Under the pieces are notes generated by a model that did no database searches, was not told the origin of the DNA, and saw only the letters and a program-made list of their open reading frames with translations. A program made the translations under genes and the position numbers. A stretch of 64,000 nucleotides of DNA from Lacinutrix neustonica. Lineage in GTDB: Bacteria; Bacteroidota; Bacteroidia; Flavobacteriales; Flavobacteriaceae. The stretch lies in the NCBI RefSeq assembly GCF_026625145.1, contig NZ_CP113088.1, forward strand, positions 1,715,501-1,779,500, in the 5' to 3' direction. Below, piece after piece: positions 10,034-20,593 of the stretch (positions are counted from its first letter, which is position 1; every line of letters starts with the position of its first letter).

Positions 10034-11547
10034 ATGCCAATTCCTCTTGTAAATTCTATTGCCTCATGGTTTTTAAAAAAAGGTTTCATCAAATCGATTT
10101 GTTTTTAAAATACCCTAATGAAGTACAAGAAGAATTACTTTTTGGTCTCATTGAAACTGCAAAAGACACCGAAATTGGCCGCTTATATGATTTCGCGTCC
10201 ATAAAAAGCTATAAAGAATATGCTGCACGTGTACCCGTTAAAAATTACGAAGGTCATAAAGATTTAATCGAGCGCTCTAGACAAGGTGAGAATAATATTT
10301 TTTGGCCGAGTCCTATAAAATGGTTTGCTAAATCCAGTGGAACGACAAGCGCAAAAAGCAAATTTATACCCGTAAGCACAGAGTCTTTAGAAGAGTGCCA
10401 TTACGCTGCCAGTAAGGATTTGCTGTGTATGTATTTAAATAACAATCAGGACTCACAACTCTTTACAGGCAAAAGTTTACGTCTTGGTGGTAGCAAGGAA
10501 TTATATAAAGAAAACGGCACTGTATTTGGAGATTTAAGTGCTATTTTAATTCACAACATGCCATTTTGGGCTGAATTTAGTAGCACGCCCAGTAATAAGG
10601 TCTCTTTAATGAGCGAATGGGAAACTAAAATGGCTGCGATAGTTAATGAGACGATTAACGAAAATGTAACGAGTCCGGCTGGTGTACCCTCGTGGATGTT
10701 AGTGCTGCTCAACAATATTTTAGATAAAACAGAAAAAAATTCATTATTTGAAATATGGCCAAATCTTGAAGTATACTTTCATGGGGGTGTAAACTTCAAT
10801 CCTTATGTAGAACAGTATCGAAAAATTCTACCAAAAAATGATTTTAAGTATTACGAAATTTACAATGCTTCCGAAGGCTTTTTCGCCATCCAAGACCGAA
10901 ATCATTCCGATGAGCTTTTATTGATGTTAGACTATGGTATCTTCTATGAATTTATTCCAATGGAAACACACGGTACTCCGGAAGAAAAAGTAATCCCCTT
11001 AAGTGAAGTGGAACAGAATAAGAATTATGCTGTAATCATCTCAACAAATGCAGGGCTGTGGCGTTATAAAATAGGAGACACCGTGCGCTTTACCTCTATT
11101 TCTCCCTATCGTATAAAAGTATCTGGCCGCACCAAGCACCACATTAATGTTTTTGGTGAAGAGCTAATTATTGAAAATGCTGAAGACGCGTTGAAGCAAG
11201 CTTGCAAAAAAACTAAAAGTGAAATTGTAGATTATACCGCAGCACCCATTTTTATGCAAGACAAAGAAAAAGGAGCTCATGAATGGTTAATAGAGTTTAA
11301 AACCCCTCCAAGTGACATTAATTACTTTAATGAGGTATTCGACAATGCCCTTAAATCGCTTAATTCAGATTATGAAGCAAAGCGCTATAATAACATGACA
11401 TTAAACAAACCTACAATTCATATTGCCGGAAGTCAACTTTTCTACGACTGGTTAAAGCAAAACAATAAACTAGGTGGGCAACATAAAGTTCCAAGACTAT
11501 CTAATACTCGGGACTACATAGATGAGCTTCTAATACTCAATGCATAA
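10034..11547 (+). CDS. GH3-family acyl-adenylate/amidosynthetase-like protein, one frame shift
   Basis: It is a 504-residue protein related to plant auxin-responsive GH3 enzymes, which adenylate a carboxylic acid and couple it to an amino acid. Bacterial substrates are unknown. It shows the adenylate-forming motifs KSSGTTSAKSKFIP (about residue 97), YNASEGFFAIQD and YKIGDTVRF. The likely N-terminus is MPIPLVNSIASWF at 10034; it is separated from the long frame by a run of seven A at 10075-10081 where eight are needed. Restoring one A gives 505 codons. Without that correction the gene would start inside at the next ATG and lose about 15 residues. The neighbour on the left is divergent. Confidence 0.88.
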
Positions 11548-11873
11548 ACGGCCGTAAACCAATGAGGGTTTATTCGGTTTTTTAACAAAATCAAGATGAA
11601 ACGCATAAAATCCTGTTAAAGTAAATTCGTAGGCATTTATCAAAATACCTATTTTGACTCTTTTTCAATATTTAAGACTTTTACTAAAAAAATCAACAAT
11701 AAACAGGCTTTTTATTTGTAAAAAATCGAAAAAAAACACTTATATTTTGTGATTTCCATAAATCGAACGTTGTTAGAATTACATCAACGAATATTACTGC
11801 TCTTCATCTAAGAAATGTGGTCTAAACAACATTCTTCCAGTATCATTACGTCATAATTTAGACTCCCAAGATT
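11548..11873. other. Intergenic stretch before the PD40-OmpA gene
   Basis: It is 326 bases, AT-rich. An imperfect inverted repeat at about 11550-11587 (CCGTAAACC ... GGTTTATTCGG followed by six T) could terminate the GH3-like gene. I see nothing else: no open frame, no tRNA, no clear promoter. Confidence 0.4.
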
Positions 11874-13481
11874 ATGAAAAATTTTATTCTCCTAGTAAAT
11901 ATCTTATTTACTTTAAATGTATCCTTTGCTCAAGACAATGAGTCGGATTTATTTGCCGCTTCTACCGAAACTCATTTACCTACAAATTTTAAGGATCGTA
12001 TTGGATCTAATGGTTTTGCTTTTAGAACATTAGACGTAGGCATTAATACCAAATACTCCGAATATGGTTCGGGTTTTTTTATGAATAAATTCATCATGGT
12101 TTCCTCAAAGAAGCTGGGTGGTTTAGCCAAAAGAGACAAAGCCACTGGTGAAGGTTTTAAAAGTTTATATTGCTTAGACATTGACAAAAATGGAGGGTTA
12201 AGGTTACCCTTATTATTTTCCGAATTATAAATACGTTTGATAACAATGAAGATCAAATTACGTTTTCTCCAGATGAGCAAACCATGTATTTTACAAGAAG
12301 CACTAAAGAAAATTCTTCAGTATACAAATTATACAAGATTAACTTGGAGAAAGATTCTCATGGAAACTGGATTGGACAACAGATGCTGGATGTTAATGAA
12401 GACCAAGCTTCCATTGAGAACCCTTTTGTTACTCCTAACGGAAAGCAGCTGTTTTTCTCGTCTAATAAGCCCGGAGGCTTTGGCGGTTTCGACTTATATG
12501 TTGCAACTATAAAAGCAGATGGCACATTAGATACTCCCGTAAATTTAGGCCCTAAAATAAATACTGCAATGGATGACAAATATCCGGCGGTTTCAAAAGA
12601 CGGTAAAGATTTATACTTTTCTTCACAAGGCCATAATAATTTAGGTGGTTTTGATGTTTTCAAGAGTACCATTGTTACTAATGGGTATAGAGCACCAAGA
12701 AATTTGGGAAATACCATTAATACCGAATTCGACGAAGTGGCCTATTTTATGGCCGGCAAAAACAAGGGCTATTTCTCTTCTAATAAAAATGCAGGAAATG
12801 GAGGCTATGATATATACAACTTCTCTTATGAAGAAGTCATCCAAAATTTAAAAGGACTTGTTGTTGATTTGGAATCTAAAATTGCACTACCGGATGCCAC
12901 TGTAATATTGTTAGATGAAGAAGGTGAAGAAATCGCAAGACACATAATTGGAGAAAATGCAACTTACAAATTTAAGGTCTCTCCATTTGAAACCTATACT
13001 TTAAAAACCATGAAGGACGGTTTTAATGATAAAACATTCGATTTTATTGCTAATATAGGAGAAGACATCACCTATACTAAAAACTTAGAATTGGAGGCTG
13101 TTACCCCTGAAATAACAGAAGTAGAGAACAAGAGAAGGATTGTTGTTAATAACATCTATTTTGATTATAACAAGTGGCAGGTCAAAGAAGAATCGCTCGT
13201 TCAATTAAATAGTATTGCTCGCATTTTGAAAGAGCATCCGAGAAATGAAAATACAAATTAACGCGCATACAGATAATCAAGGCAGTAGTCGTTATAACAT
13301 GAACTTATCTAAAAAACGTGCGGCTTCTACAAAAACGTATTTGATTAAAAAAGGCATTGAGGCCAGTAGATTAATTTCAAAAGGATATGGTGAAACACAA
13401 CCATTAATAGATTGCAAATCATCTTGTAGCCAAAAAGAATTTCAAAAAAACAGGAGAACTGAATTTATTATTATAGAATAA
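11874..13481 (+). CDS. PD40/OmpA-family outer-membrane lipoprotein-like protein, two frame shifts
   Basis: It is a 535-residue envelope protein after repair. Order: signal peptide (1-19, FAQ), a PD40/WD40-like beta-propeller (repeats such as FSPDEQTMYF, VTPNGKQLFFSSNKPGGFGGFDLY, VSKDGKDLYFSS and GYFSSNK), a carboxypeptidase-regulatory-like fold (about 325-400), and a C-terminal OmpA domain that binds peptidoglycan (IYFDYNKWQVKEES, then INAHTDNQGS and KRRTEF-like end). This layout resembles the gliding/type IX secretion-associated PorE class without its TPRs; the role is inference. The frame is lost at 12220-12223 (TTTCCGAATT, one base missing) and shifted back at 13238-13243 (CATCCGAGAAATG, one base extra). 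Both are CCAGA sites, and the corrected total is 536 codons. Confidence 0.85.
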
Positions 13482-13584
13482 TTGTTTTTAAAACGTGACA
13501 TCCGTTATTAATTAGTATATTTAATTGCTATTAATTGATCTAATCAGTTGAAGTATGCATTATTAAGTTAATCTGATTTCAGAG

Positions 13585-13620
13585 AAAACCACTCTTATTA
13601 TTTTATAAGAGTGGTTTTTT
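13585..13620. terminator. Terminator between OmpA-like and acetyltransferase genes
   Basis: An inverted repeat AAACCACTCTTAT / ATAAGAGTGGTTT with a short loop and T-runs on both sides. It lies between two convergent genes and works in both directions. Confidence 0.8.
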
Positions 13621-14149
13621 ATTTCCTGTCTCTCTTTAAAATATAGATGTCGTTATTTACTACGATAGGGTCTTTTCTATCTGGATGCAAAACAAAGCCC
13701 TTTTTTAATAATAGATTAATAGATGCCGTATTTTCTTTTTTCGTAAAAGCCTCGATGGTCTCTAACTGGAGATTATGAAAGCCACAATTAATCACAGCTT
13801 CTAAAGCCTCTGTCATAATGCCCATATTGAAGTACTCGGCAATAAGTCAAAACCTACTTCTGCAGTTTTTCTGTCTTCTGAAAAATGCCATAGACAAATG
13901 GTACCCACCTCAAGATTTTCATTTTTCAAACTAATAACCCAGGTAATAGACTCGTCTCGTTTTAATTGATTTGTTACTTTATCTATGTGAAATCTCGCCT
14001 CTTTTCTGTTTTTATAAAGCGGTCTTTGAATGTACTTGGCGACAATAGCACTGGAGCGTAGTTTGAAAATAACTTCAATATGTTTCGATTCAATTTTATT
14101 TAATTGAAGGCGATTGGTTTGAATATCTCGGAAGTGTTTTAAATATCAT
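13619..14149 (-). CDS. GNAT-family N-acetyltransferase (RimJ/RimL type), two frame shifts
   Basis: It is a 176-residue acetyltransferase after repair, using acetyl-CoA. The fold is recognisable from TNRLQLNKIE near the start, a WVISLKN strand, the motif region LLPEYFNMGIMTEALEAVI (acetyl-CoA loop, about residues 103-121) and ENTASINLLLKKGFV (motif B). The class acetylates ribosomal proteins or small amines; the substrate is not readable. It is broken at 14126-14131 (coding strand CTTCCGAGATATTC, one G extra) and at 13836-13839 (TTGCCGAGTAC, one base missing). The two shifts cancel and leave 177 codons from the ATG at 14147-14149. Confidence 0.8.
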
Positions 14150-14165
14150 ATGTATTTTGGTATAA

Positions 14166-14194
14166 AAAAGCCCACATTAAAAATGTAGGCTTTA
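14166..14194. terminator. Terminator between clpX and acetyltransferase gene
   Basis: An inverted repeat AAAGCC-ACATT / AATGT-GGCTTT with one mismatch and a T/A tract on each side. On the minus strand it ends the clpX transcript, 22 bases after its stop. Confidence 0.6.
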
Positions 14195-14215
14195 TAAATA
14201 TAATGATTTATCTTT

Positions 14216-15450
14216 TTATGATACCGCTTTCAGCTTCTTTAAAGTACTTTTCACAAGTTTCTGCTCGGCATAAGACTTTGAAACGTTTATTTTTTTAATG
14301 TCAGAACCCGGTAATTCAAACATGGCATCTGTTAATATTTCTTCGCAAAGAGAACGCAAACCTCCGGCTCCTAATTTGTATTCAATCGCCTTTCCAACAA
14401 TATAATCTAAAGCACCATCGGTAATTGACAGTTCTATTCCATCCATTGTAAAAAGCTTCTTATACTGTTTAATGATGGCATTTTTAGGCTCCGTTAAAAT
14501 AGCTCTGAGTGTTTTAGCATCTAAAGGATCCATGTGTGTTAACACTGGTAATCGCCCTATTATTTCAGGAATCAATCCAAAGTCTTTAAGATCTTTGGGG
14601 ATGATGTACTGTAAAATATTGTCTTTATCGACAACGTCTTCACTCATTGCAGCACTATAACCTAGGGCTTGCATGTTCAATCGTTTTGAAATAACTCGTT
14701 CAATGCCATCAAATGCACCACCTGCAATGAATAAAATATTTTCTGTATTAACTTCTATAAATTTTTGGTCTCGGATGTTTACGCCCTCCTTTTGGCGGCA
14801 CATTAACAACAGTACCTTCTAACAACTTTAATAAGGCTTGTTGTACCCCTTCTCCTGAAACATCTCTCGGTAATTGATGGGTTATCGCTTTTACGTGCTA
14901 TTTTATCAATCTCATCAATAAAAACAATACCTTTTTCAGCCTTTTCTAAACTGTAATCGGCAGCTTGTAGTAATCGCGTTAAAATACTTTCTACATCTTC
15001 ACCTACATAACCAGCCTCTGTTAATACGGTCGCATCAACAATAGCCAAGGGCACATTTAACATTTTAGAAATAGTTTTGGCCATTAAGGTTTTTCCTGTT
15101 CCCGTTTCTCCTACAATGATGATATTCGATTTTTGAATTTCAATATCGTCATTCGTTGGAGGCTGTAGTAAACGCTTGTAATGGTTATATACTGCAACAG
15201 ACATTACTTTTTTAGTGTATTCCTGTCCTATTATGTATTCGTCTAAAAAGGCTTTAATTTGCTGTGGTTTACGAAGCATCAACTCTGCAGACAATTCACT
15301 ATTGTCACTTTGCTTTGATTCTTCTATAACGATACCGTGGGCTTGTTCAATACAGCGATCACAAATGTGCGCATCTAGACCTGCAATTAATAAACTGGTT
15401 TCCGGCTTTTTCCTACCACAAAATGAACATTCTAATTCTTCCTTTGCCAT
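14216..15450 (-). CDS. clpX: ATP-dependent Clp protease ATPase subunit ClpX, two frame shifts
   Basis: It is a 410-residue AAA+ unfoldase that feeds tagged proteins to ClpP. The N-terminal zinc-binding domain has C8/C11 and C30/C33, Walker A is GETGTGKT at 114-121, Walker B is FIDEIDKIA, and the C-terminal sensor region is present ([12 protein letters not shown]). There are two one-base gains at CCAGA sites: 14865-14870 (coding strand ATTACCGAGAGATG, where the invariant SITRDVSGEG requires ACC-AGA-GAT) and 14769-14774 (CATCCGAGACC, where RKHPDQKF is required). Removing both gives 411 codons. Because ClpX is normally essential for ClpXP function and the text is otherwise perfectly conserved, these are more likely sequence errors than a dead gene. 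clpP lies 97 bases upstream on the same strand. Confidence 0.93.
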
Positions 15451-15547
15451 TGTCTCTCTTTTAATCGTTTGAGCTCTTGAGTGTCTGCGTTTGCATCATC
15501 ACCTACAAGTTCAAACGGGTATTCTTATTGTTTAATTTAAAATGGAA

Positions 15548-16222
15548 CTAATCTCTAGCTAACACTTCATCAATCATCCCGTATTCTTTCGCTCGGTCTG
15601 CTTTCATCCAGTAATCACGGTCACTATCATTATAAATAGTATCATAATCCTGACCTGAATGCTTGCTAATAATTTCGTATAATTCTTTTTTAAGCGTCAA
15701 TATTTCTCGAGCCGTAATCTCAATATCACTAGCTTGTCCTTGAGCACCACCTAATGGCTGATGAATCATCACACGAGAATGTTTTAAACCACTACGCTTT
15801 CCTTTGGCTCCTGCACATAGCAATACGGCCCCCATAGAGGCTGCCATACCAGTACAAATCGTAGCAACATCCGGATTTATGAATTGCATGGTATCATAAA
15901 TTCCCAATCCCGCATAAACGCTTCCTCCTGGAGAATTAATATACATTTGAATATCTTTAGTAGCATCTGTGCTGGCTAAAAATAATAATTGTGCCTGTAT
16001 GATGTTAGCAATATTATCATTAATTCCTGTACCTAAGAAAAGGATTCTATCCATCATTAAACGCGAAAAAACATCTAATTGAGAGATATTTAATTGGCGC
16101 TCTTCTATAACGTAAGGTGTCATGCTTTGAGGATACATACTACTAATAATTTTACCATAGTAGTTACTATTAATCCCTTGATCTTTTATTGCAAATTTCT
16201 CGAATTCTTTTCCGTAATCCAT
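15548..16222 (-). CDS. clpP: ATP-dependent Clp protease proteolytic subunit ClpP
   Basis: It is a 224-residue serine protease that forms the proteolytic barrel paired with ClpX. The catalytic triad is readable: S129 in [12 protein letters not shown]154 in VMIHQPLGG, and an Asp near residue 203 in NDSDRDYWM. The start is [10 protein letters not shown]; the N-terminal 45 residues include a short propeptide-like segment usual in Bacteroidota. The order tig-clpP-clpX on one strand is the widespread operon. The frame is intact. Confidence 0.97.
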   Translation of the reverse strand: MDYGKEFEKFAIKDQGINSNYYGKIISSMYPQSMTPYVIEERQLNISQLDVFSRLMMDRILFLGTGINDNIANIIQAQLLFLASTDATKDIQMYINSPGGSVYAGLGIYDTMQFINPDVATICTGMAASMGAVLLCAGAKGKRSGLKHSRVMIHQPLGGAQGQASDIEITAREILTLKKELYEIISKHSGQDYDTIYNDSDRDYWMKADRAKEYGMIDEVLARD

Positions 16223-16337
16223 AAATATGTAAAAGTTTTAATCTTTAAATTGTTTCCAAAATCTATCAGAAGATCTTAAATGTAATGCTAATTGCGCGTT
16301 TAACAAAAGTTTTATACTGAATTTAACGCTAATAAAA

Positions 16338-16369
16338 TAGGCGCCAAATCGTCAAAAATTCAGCGCCTA
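16338..16369. terminator. Inverted repeat after tig
   Basis: TAGGCGC / GCGCCTA arms with an 18-base loop, between the trigger factor stop and the clpP start. On the minus strand it is followed by a T-rich tract. It may attenuate rather than end transcription into clpP. Confidence 0.5.
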
Positions 16370-16426
16370 AATATACTAATTATTCTAGAATTTTTCTTTC
16401 AATTACAGAAAGGCTCTTTAATAAAA

Positions 16427-17755
16427 TTATTTATCCCCGTAAACCTCCTTAACAAACTTATCGTAGGTTAACTCTTTTGTTTTTACGTTGGCTTGTTCTT
16501 TGTAAAGATTTAATAATTTCTGACTTACCACTTGCTCACTCAACCGTTTTACTTCCTCTTGATTAGATAACACGCGCGCTGCAATATCGTCTAATTCTTT
16601 ATCTGTAGGGTTCATTTGGCCAAACTGTGCCATTTGCATTTTAATCATTGCTTTAGCACTTTCTTTAACATCTTCGAAATCTACTTTCAAACCGTTAGCC
16701 TCCATTATTTTAGCTTCGATTAACTGGTAACGTAAACTTTTCTCAGATTTCTCGTACTCGTCTTTTGCAGTGGCTTCATCCATGGTTGTTTCACCCGCTG
16801 TTTGCATCCATTTGGTAAGAAACTCTGCTGGTAAATCAAACTTTGTATTTTCTACTAAATGCTCTGTAACATCATTTAGCAACTTTTGATCAGATTGTTG
16901 AACGAATTGCTTTTCAGCATCTTCTCTAATTTTATCCTTTAATTCTGTTACCGATTTCACACCATCTTTTCCAAACAACTTATCAAATAACTCTTGATCA
17001 AGTTCTGCTAGTTCTCTTTTATTGATTTCCGAAATCTCGAAATTGACTTCAATATTCAACCCGTGTGCTTTATCGTGCTCTACTTTTAAAGCGTGCATCA
17101 ATTCATGATCATCTTCATAAAGCCCTTTCGTTTTTAAAGTAATCACGTCGCCCACCTTAGCGCCAACAAATTGTTTTTCTGTAGCTTTACCTTTAAATTT
17201 ATCTAGAGTTAAAGTCACTTTATTATCTATTTCTTCGGCTTCATTGGTAAATGTCCCAGTAATCTCGCTGTCTTTAGTAACCGTATCCTGAGATATTAAT
17301 TTCCCATATTGCTTTTGAATATTGATGATTTGATCATCAATCATTTTATCATCTGCTTTAATGTTGTAATGCGTGATGGCTTTTTTACTTTTTAAATCAA
17401 CCTTGAAATCCGGCGCTAGACCCAATTCAAATTCAAAAGAAAAGTTCTCAGAACTCCAATCGATATCATCTTGTGGTTTTGGTAATGGCTGACCTAAAAC
17501 ATCTAACTTTTCTTCTGTTAAATATTTATTTAATCCGTCTTGAATTAATTTATTAACCTCATCAATTAACACAGCTTTTCCGTATTGTTTTTTAACCATT
17601 CCCATAGGCACGTGCCCTTTTCTAAAACCAGGAATGTTTGCTGTTTTTCTATAATCTGTTAAGATCTTTTCAACTTTTGTAGCGTAGTCATCTTTTTCGA
17701 TTGCCACTGTTACTACAGCATTTAATGCGTCTTTATTTTCTCTTGTAATATTCAT
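16427..17755 (-). CDS. tig: Trigger factor (ribosome-associated chaperone)
   Basis: It is a 442-residue chaperone that binds nascent chains at the ribosomal exit tunnel. The ribosome-binding loop (GFRKGHVPMGMVKKQYG, about 43-59) is intact. A short, degenerate middle PPIase-like region and an alpha-helical C-terminal substrate-binding arm follow. Length and layout fit Bacteroidota trigger factors, which lack strong FKBP catalytic residues. It is the first gene of the tig-clpP-clpX cluster. The frame is intact. Confidence 0.95.
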   Translation of the reverse strand: MNITRENKDALNAVVTVAIEKDDYATKVEKILTDYRKTANIPGFRKGHVPMGMVKKQYGKAVLIDEVNKLIQDGLNKYLTEEKLDVLGQPLPKPQDDIDWSSENFSFEFELGLAPDFKVDLKSKKAITHYNIKADDKMIDDQIINIQKQYGKLISQDTVTKDSEITGTFTNEAEEIDNKVTLTLDKFKGKATEKQFVGAKVGDVITLKTKGLYEDDHELMHALKVEHDKAHGLNIEVNFEISEINKRELAELDQELFDKLFGKDGVKSVTELKDKIREDAEKQFVQQSDQKLLNDVTEHLVENTKFDLPAEFLTKWMQTAGETTMDEATAKDEYEKSEKSLRYQLIEAKIMEANGLKVDFEDVKESAKAMIKMQMAQFGQMNPTDKELDDIAARVLSNQEEVKRLSEQVVSQKLLNLYKEQANVKTKELTYDKFVKEVYGDK

Positions 17756-17785
17756 TTTAAATAGCCTTAATTAATGTAACCAAAA

Positions 17786-17820
17786 ATGGAGTGCAAAAGT
17801 ACTACTTTTTTACACTCCAT
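17786..17820. terminator. Terminator after the holin-like gene
   Basis: ATGGAGTG / CACTCCAT arms; on the minus strand the second arm is followed by a T-run. It lies downstream of the 17863-18207 gene and just before tig. Confidence 0.6.
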
Positions 17821-17862
17821 CAAAGTTTTTAATCGCTTGAATTTCAGTCGCAATTACACGCT

Positions 17863-18207
17863 CTAGTTATCACTTTTAAAAATAGATTGTAGTACCGATT
17901 GCAATATCGATAAAAGGACACTAAATATGATGGCCCACCAAATATTGGTAACATAAAAACCACTAATAAACTTATCGGCCAGTAGTATAATAAGACCGTT
18001 GATAATTAACAGAAACAAACCCAAAGTGACTACCGTAATAGGGAAAGTTAAAATAACCAATAGCGGCTTAACTAAAAGGTTTAAAATGGAAAGAACCAAA
18101 GCAACTATAATGGCCGTAACATAACTATCAACTTGAACACCACTTAACAAATGGGCTAATGCAAATACGGCGATGGCATTTAATAATAGGCGAATGATGA
18201 GATTCAT
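17863..18207 (-). CDS. Phage-holin-family small membrane protein
   Basis: It is a 114-residue protein consisting almost wholly of four hydrophobic segments (about 4-20, 28-46, 50-75 and 88-108), with the family pattern NLLVKPLLVILTFPITVVTLGLF. It belongs to the family of small integral membrane proteins named after mycobacteriophage holins. In free-living bacteria it is chromosomal and of unknown role, not evidence of a phage. The frame is intact. It is followed by a terminator and preceded by the hydrolase gene on the same strand. Confidence 0.85.
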   Translation of the reverse strand: MNLIIRLLLNAIAVFALAHLLSGVQVDSYVTAIIVALVLSILNLLVKPLLVILTFPITVVTLGLFLLIINGLIILLADKFISGFYVTNIWWAIIFSVLLSILQSVLQSIFKSDN

Positions 18208-18236
18208 AATTTATTTATCTTTTAATGTTTAATGTT

Positions 18237-19001
18237 TTAATGTACAAAATTAATTACAGCTGCAGAGAATTCTGTAGGATTTTCGGCGTGCAACCAATGC
18301 CCAGCATTTGCAATCGTTTCTATATTAGCTTTTGGAAAGTGTGATGTTATCAGTTTTTCATCCTGAAACGCAATGTATTCACTCTTATCCCCTCTTAAAA
18401 ACAACGTCTCTTTATCAAAGGTGGCATGAATGGGCAGTGCTTCACCAACTTCAGAAACATTTTCTTTTAGTGCGGCTAAATTCATGCGCAAACCCAATTG
18501 CCCTTTTTTAACCCAGTATAAATTTTTTAGCAGAAATTGTCTTGTTCCAAAATCCGGCACCTCCGAAGACAACTCTTCATCTGCGTCGCCTCGACTTTTT
18601 AAACGACCAAAATCTAACCGACTTAAGCCCTCCAATATTGCATCATGATGGGTAGGATAAAAGCGAGGAGAAATATCTGCAACTATTAATTTATCTACCA
18701 ATTACGGGTACCGTGTTGCAAATAACATCGCTGTTTTACCTCCCATGGAATGCCCTAATAACACAAAATCTTTTAAGTTGTTTTTATCGCAATATTCCTT
18801 TAAATCTTCTGCCAACACCTCATAGTTAAAAATGTCACTATGAAAACTTCTACCGTGATTACGTTGGTCAATTAAATGCACTTGAAAAGGCTGTTCTGCA
18901 AATTGTTTCGCTAGTGTTTTCCAATTGTCTCCCATACCTAAAAACCCATGTAGGATTATAAATGGTTTGCCGTCTCCTATGATGTTTGAGTATAGTTGCA
19001 T
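18237..19001 (-). CDS. Alpha/beta-fold hydrolase (YbfF-like) with an in-frame stop
   Basis: It is a 254-codon alpha/beta hydrolase, probably an esterase. Visible are the oxyanion region LHGFLGMGDNW, the nucleophile elbow GHSMGGKTA (Ser near residue 91) and the terminal His in NAGHWLHAENP. The frame is continuous but carries a TAA at 18702-18704, inside ATRYP-stop-LVDKL. Homologous proteins have an acidic or polar residue here (YPELVDKL type). The coding strand reads TACCCGTAATTGG; a CCAGAA to CCGTAA change would explain it and fits the error pattern seen across the window. Read without the correction it is split into a 106- and a 154-residue piece. Confidence 0.8.
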
Positions 19002-19020
19002 ATTTTTTTTATAAAAAATC

Positions 19021-19043
19021 ATTGTCAGCGGTTACACTGACAA
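19021..19043. terminator. Hairpin after pdxJ
   Basis: ATTGTCAG / CTGACAAT arms with an 8-base loop. On the minus strand it is followed by a T-rich stretch, downstream of pdxJ and upstream of the hydrolase. Confidence 0.5.
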
Positions 19044-19126
19044 TCTCTACATTTTTTGTTCGAAAATTTTCATGAACCTCACTAGTTAAAGTAAGCTCCG
19101 TTCTTTGCGATACCTAGGATAGAAAG

Positions 19127-19839
19127 TTACTTTAATTTATTCAAATACATATTTATCACATTTTCAACACCTAGATACAAGCTTTCAGAAATCAGGGCAT
19201 GACCAATGGAAACCTCCAATAATCCTGGAATATTTTCTTTAAAAAACTTAATGTTATCAAGCGACAAGTCGTGACCAGCGTTAACACCTAAACCTAATTC
19301 ATTGGCCAATGCGGCACAGGCAGTGTATGGTTTTACGGCATCCTCATTACCAAAACTGTATTGGTGCGCAAAGGCTTCAGTATACAATTCAATTCTCTGG
19401 GCGCCTGTTGCTTTTGCTCCTTCAATCGGCGTGGATCTGGATCCACAAAGATTGAGGTTCGAATACCATTTTTTTGAAACTCCCCAATGACTTCTGTTAA
19501 AAACTCTTTGTTTTTTATCGTATCCCATCCAGCATTACTCGTAATGGCATCAACCGCATCGGGCACCAAAGTGACCTGTGTGGGTTTAATAGCCAATACT
19601 AAGTCAATAAATTTAGGATTAGGATTTCCTTCTATATTATATTCAGTATAAACAACAGGTTTTAAATCGTAAGCATCTTGATAACGAATGTGGCGCTCAT
19701 CTGGTCTTGGGTGAATGGTAACACCTTCTGCACCAAATCGCTGTACATCCTTAGCAAATTGAATTACATTTGGTGTATTGCCGCCACGTGAATTTCTTAA
19801 TGTGGCAATCTTATTTATATTAACACTTAGTTTAGTCAT
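19127..19839 (-). CDS. pdxJ: Pyridoxine 5'-phosphate synthase PdxJ, one frame shift
   Basis: It is a 237-residue TIM-barrel enzyme that makes pyridoxine 5'-phosphate (vitamin B6) from 3-amino-2-oxopropyl phosphate and deoxyxylulose 5-phosphate. Signatures: [14 protein letters not shown] near the start, PRPDERHI, and the C-terminal [10 protein letters not shown]. The frame breaks at 19426-19429: the coding strand reads CCACGCCGATTGAAGG where the family has [16 protein letters not shown] missing A (CAG for Gln) restores the frame, so here the altered site is certainly CCAGA to CCGA. The corrected length is 238 codons. It is divergent from the CBS-domain gene. Confidence 0.93.
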
Positions 19840-19930
19840 TTCTCTCGAGCATTTATCTCACAAAAATACGAAGTAGAACTGCGGTTTTGAACTATTTTTT
19901 AATTAATTTGCATAAAATATAATAGTAAGA

Positions 19931-20590
19931 ATGAATCTTCTCGACTACATAATAAACGATATAAAACCACTTTTAAACACAAAAAAAGTGAGTGAAGCAC
20001 AGTTACTTTTTAATCAGTTAACTTATTCGCATATTCCTATTAAAAATGAAGAAGGTGTTTATTTAGGTTGCATTTCGGAAAACGACGTCCATTGTTTTGA
20101 AAGCGAGAAACACATTAAGGATTATGCCTATGCCCCTGAAGGTTTTTTTGTAAGAGAAGACACCAATTGGCTAGATGTTTTGGAAGCCTTCGCTCAAAAC
20201 GCAACAAACATAATGCCTGTATTGAGTAATAAAAATGTATATTTAGGCTACTATGAGTTAAATGATGTTATTAGTCTTTTTAATGAAACCCCTTTCTTTT
20301 CAGAAGCTGGCGCTATATTAATTGTTGAAAAAGGGCTTACAGATTATTCTTTTAGTGAAGTAAGCCAAATTGTAGAATCTAACGACGGGAAATTATTAGG
20401 AGCCTTTATCTCTAAAATTGAAAATGACGTTGCACAAATCACACTTAAAATTAGCAATGCCAATTTAAATGACATCATGCAAAGTTTTAGACGCTACAGT
20501 TATAACATATTATCTGGTCATGAAGATGACAGCTATTTAATAAGTTTAAAAGAACGTTCAGATTATTTAAACAAATACCTAAACATGTAA
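19931..20590 (+). CDS. CBS-domain protein
   Basis: It is a 219-residue protein with two tandem CBS motifs in the first 125 residues (IPIKNEEGVYLGCISENDV; ATNIMPVLSNKNVYLGYYELNDV) and an ACT-like C-terminal part. CBS pairs bind adenine nucleotides, so a regulatory role is likely, but no partner is visible. It is placed directly before nadK with a 3-base gap, an arrangement common in Flavobacteriaceae, which suggests cotranscription. The frame is intact. Confidence 0.88.
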   Translation: MNLLDYIINDIKPLLNTKKVSEAQLLFNQLTYSHIPIKNEEGVYLGCISENDVHCFESEKHIKDYAYAPEGFFVREDTNWLDVLEAFAQNATNIMPVLSNKNVYLGYYELNDVISLFNETPFFSEAGAILIVEKGLTDYSFSEVSQIVESNDGKLLGAFISKIENDVAQITLKISNANLNDIMQSFRRYSYNILSGHEDDSYLISLKERSDYLNKYLNM

Positions 20591-20593
20591 TTA

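Noticed and set aside
10305..10320. CCGAGT in the GH3-like gene, resembling an altered CCAGA
   Set aside because: The reading frame is continuous and a one-base change would break it; FWPSPIKWFAKSS reads well as is.
12641..12851. Overlapping open frames on both strands inside the PD40-OmpA gene
   Set aside because: They are shadows of the real frame, without start context or recognisable product.
15585..15600. ACCGAGCG in clpP as a possible altered site
   Set aside because: ClpP is intact and KADRAKEYG is the expected text.
17863..18207. Holin-family protein as a sign of a prophage
   Set aside because: No other phage gene is near; this family is chromosomal in many free-living Bacteroidota.
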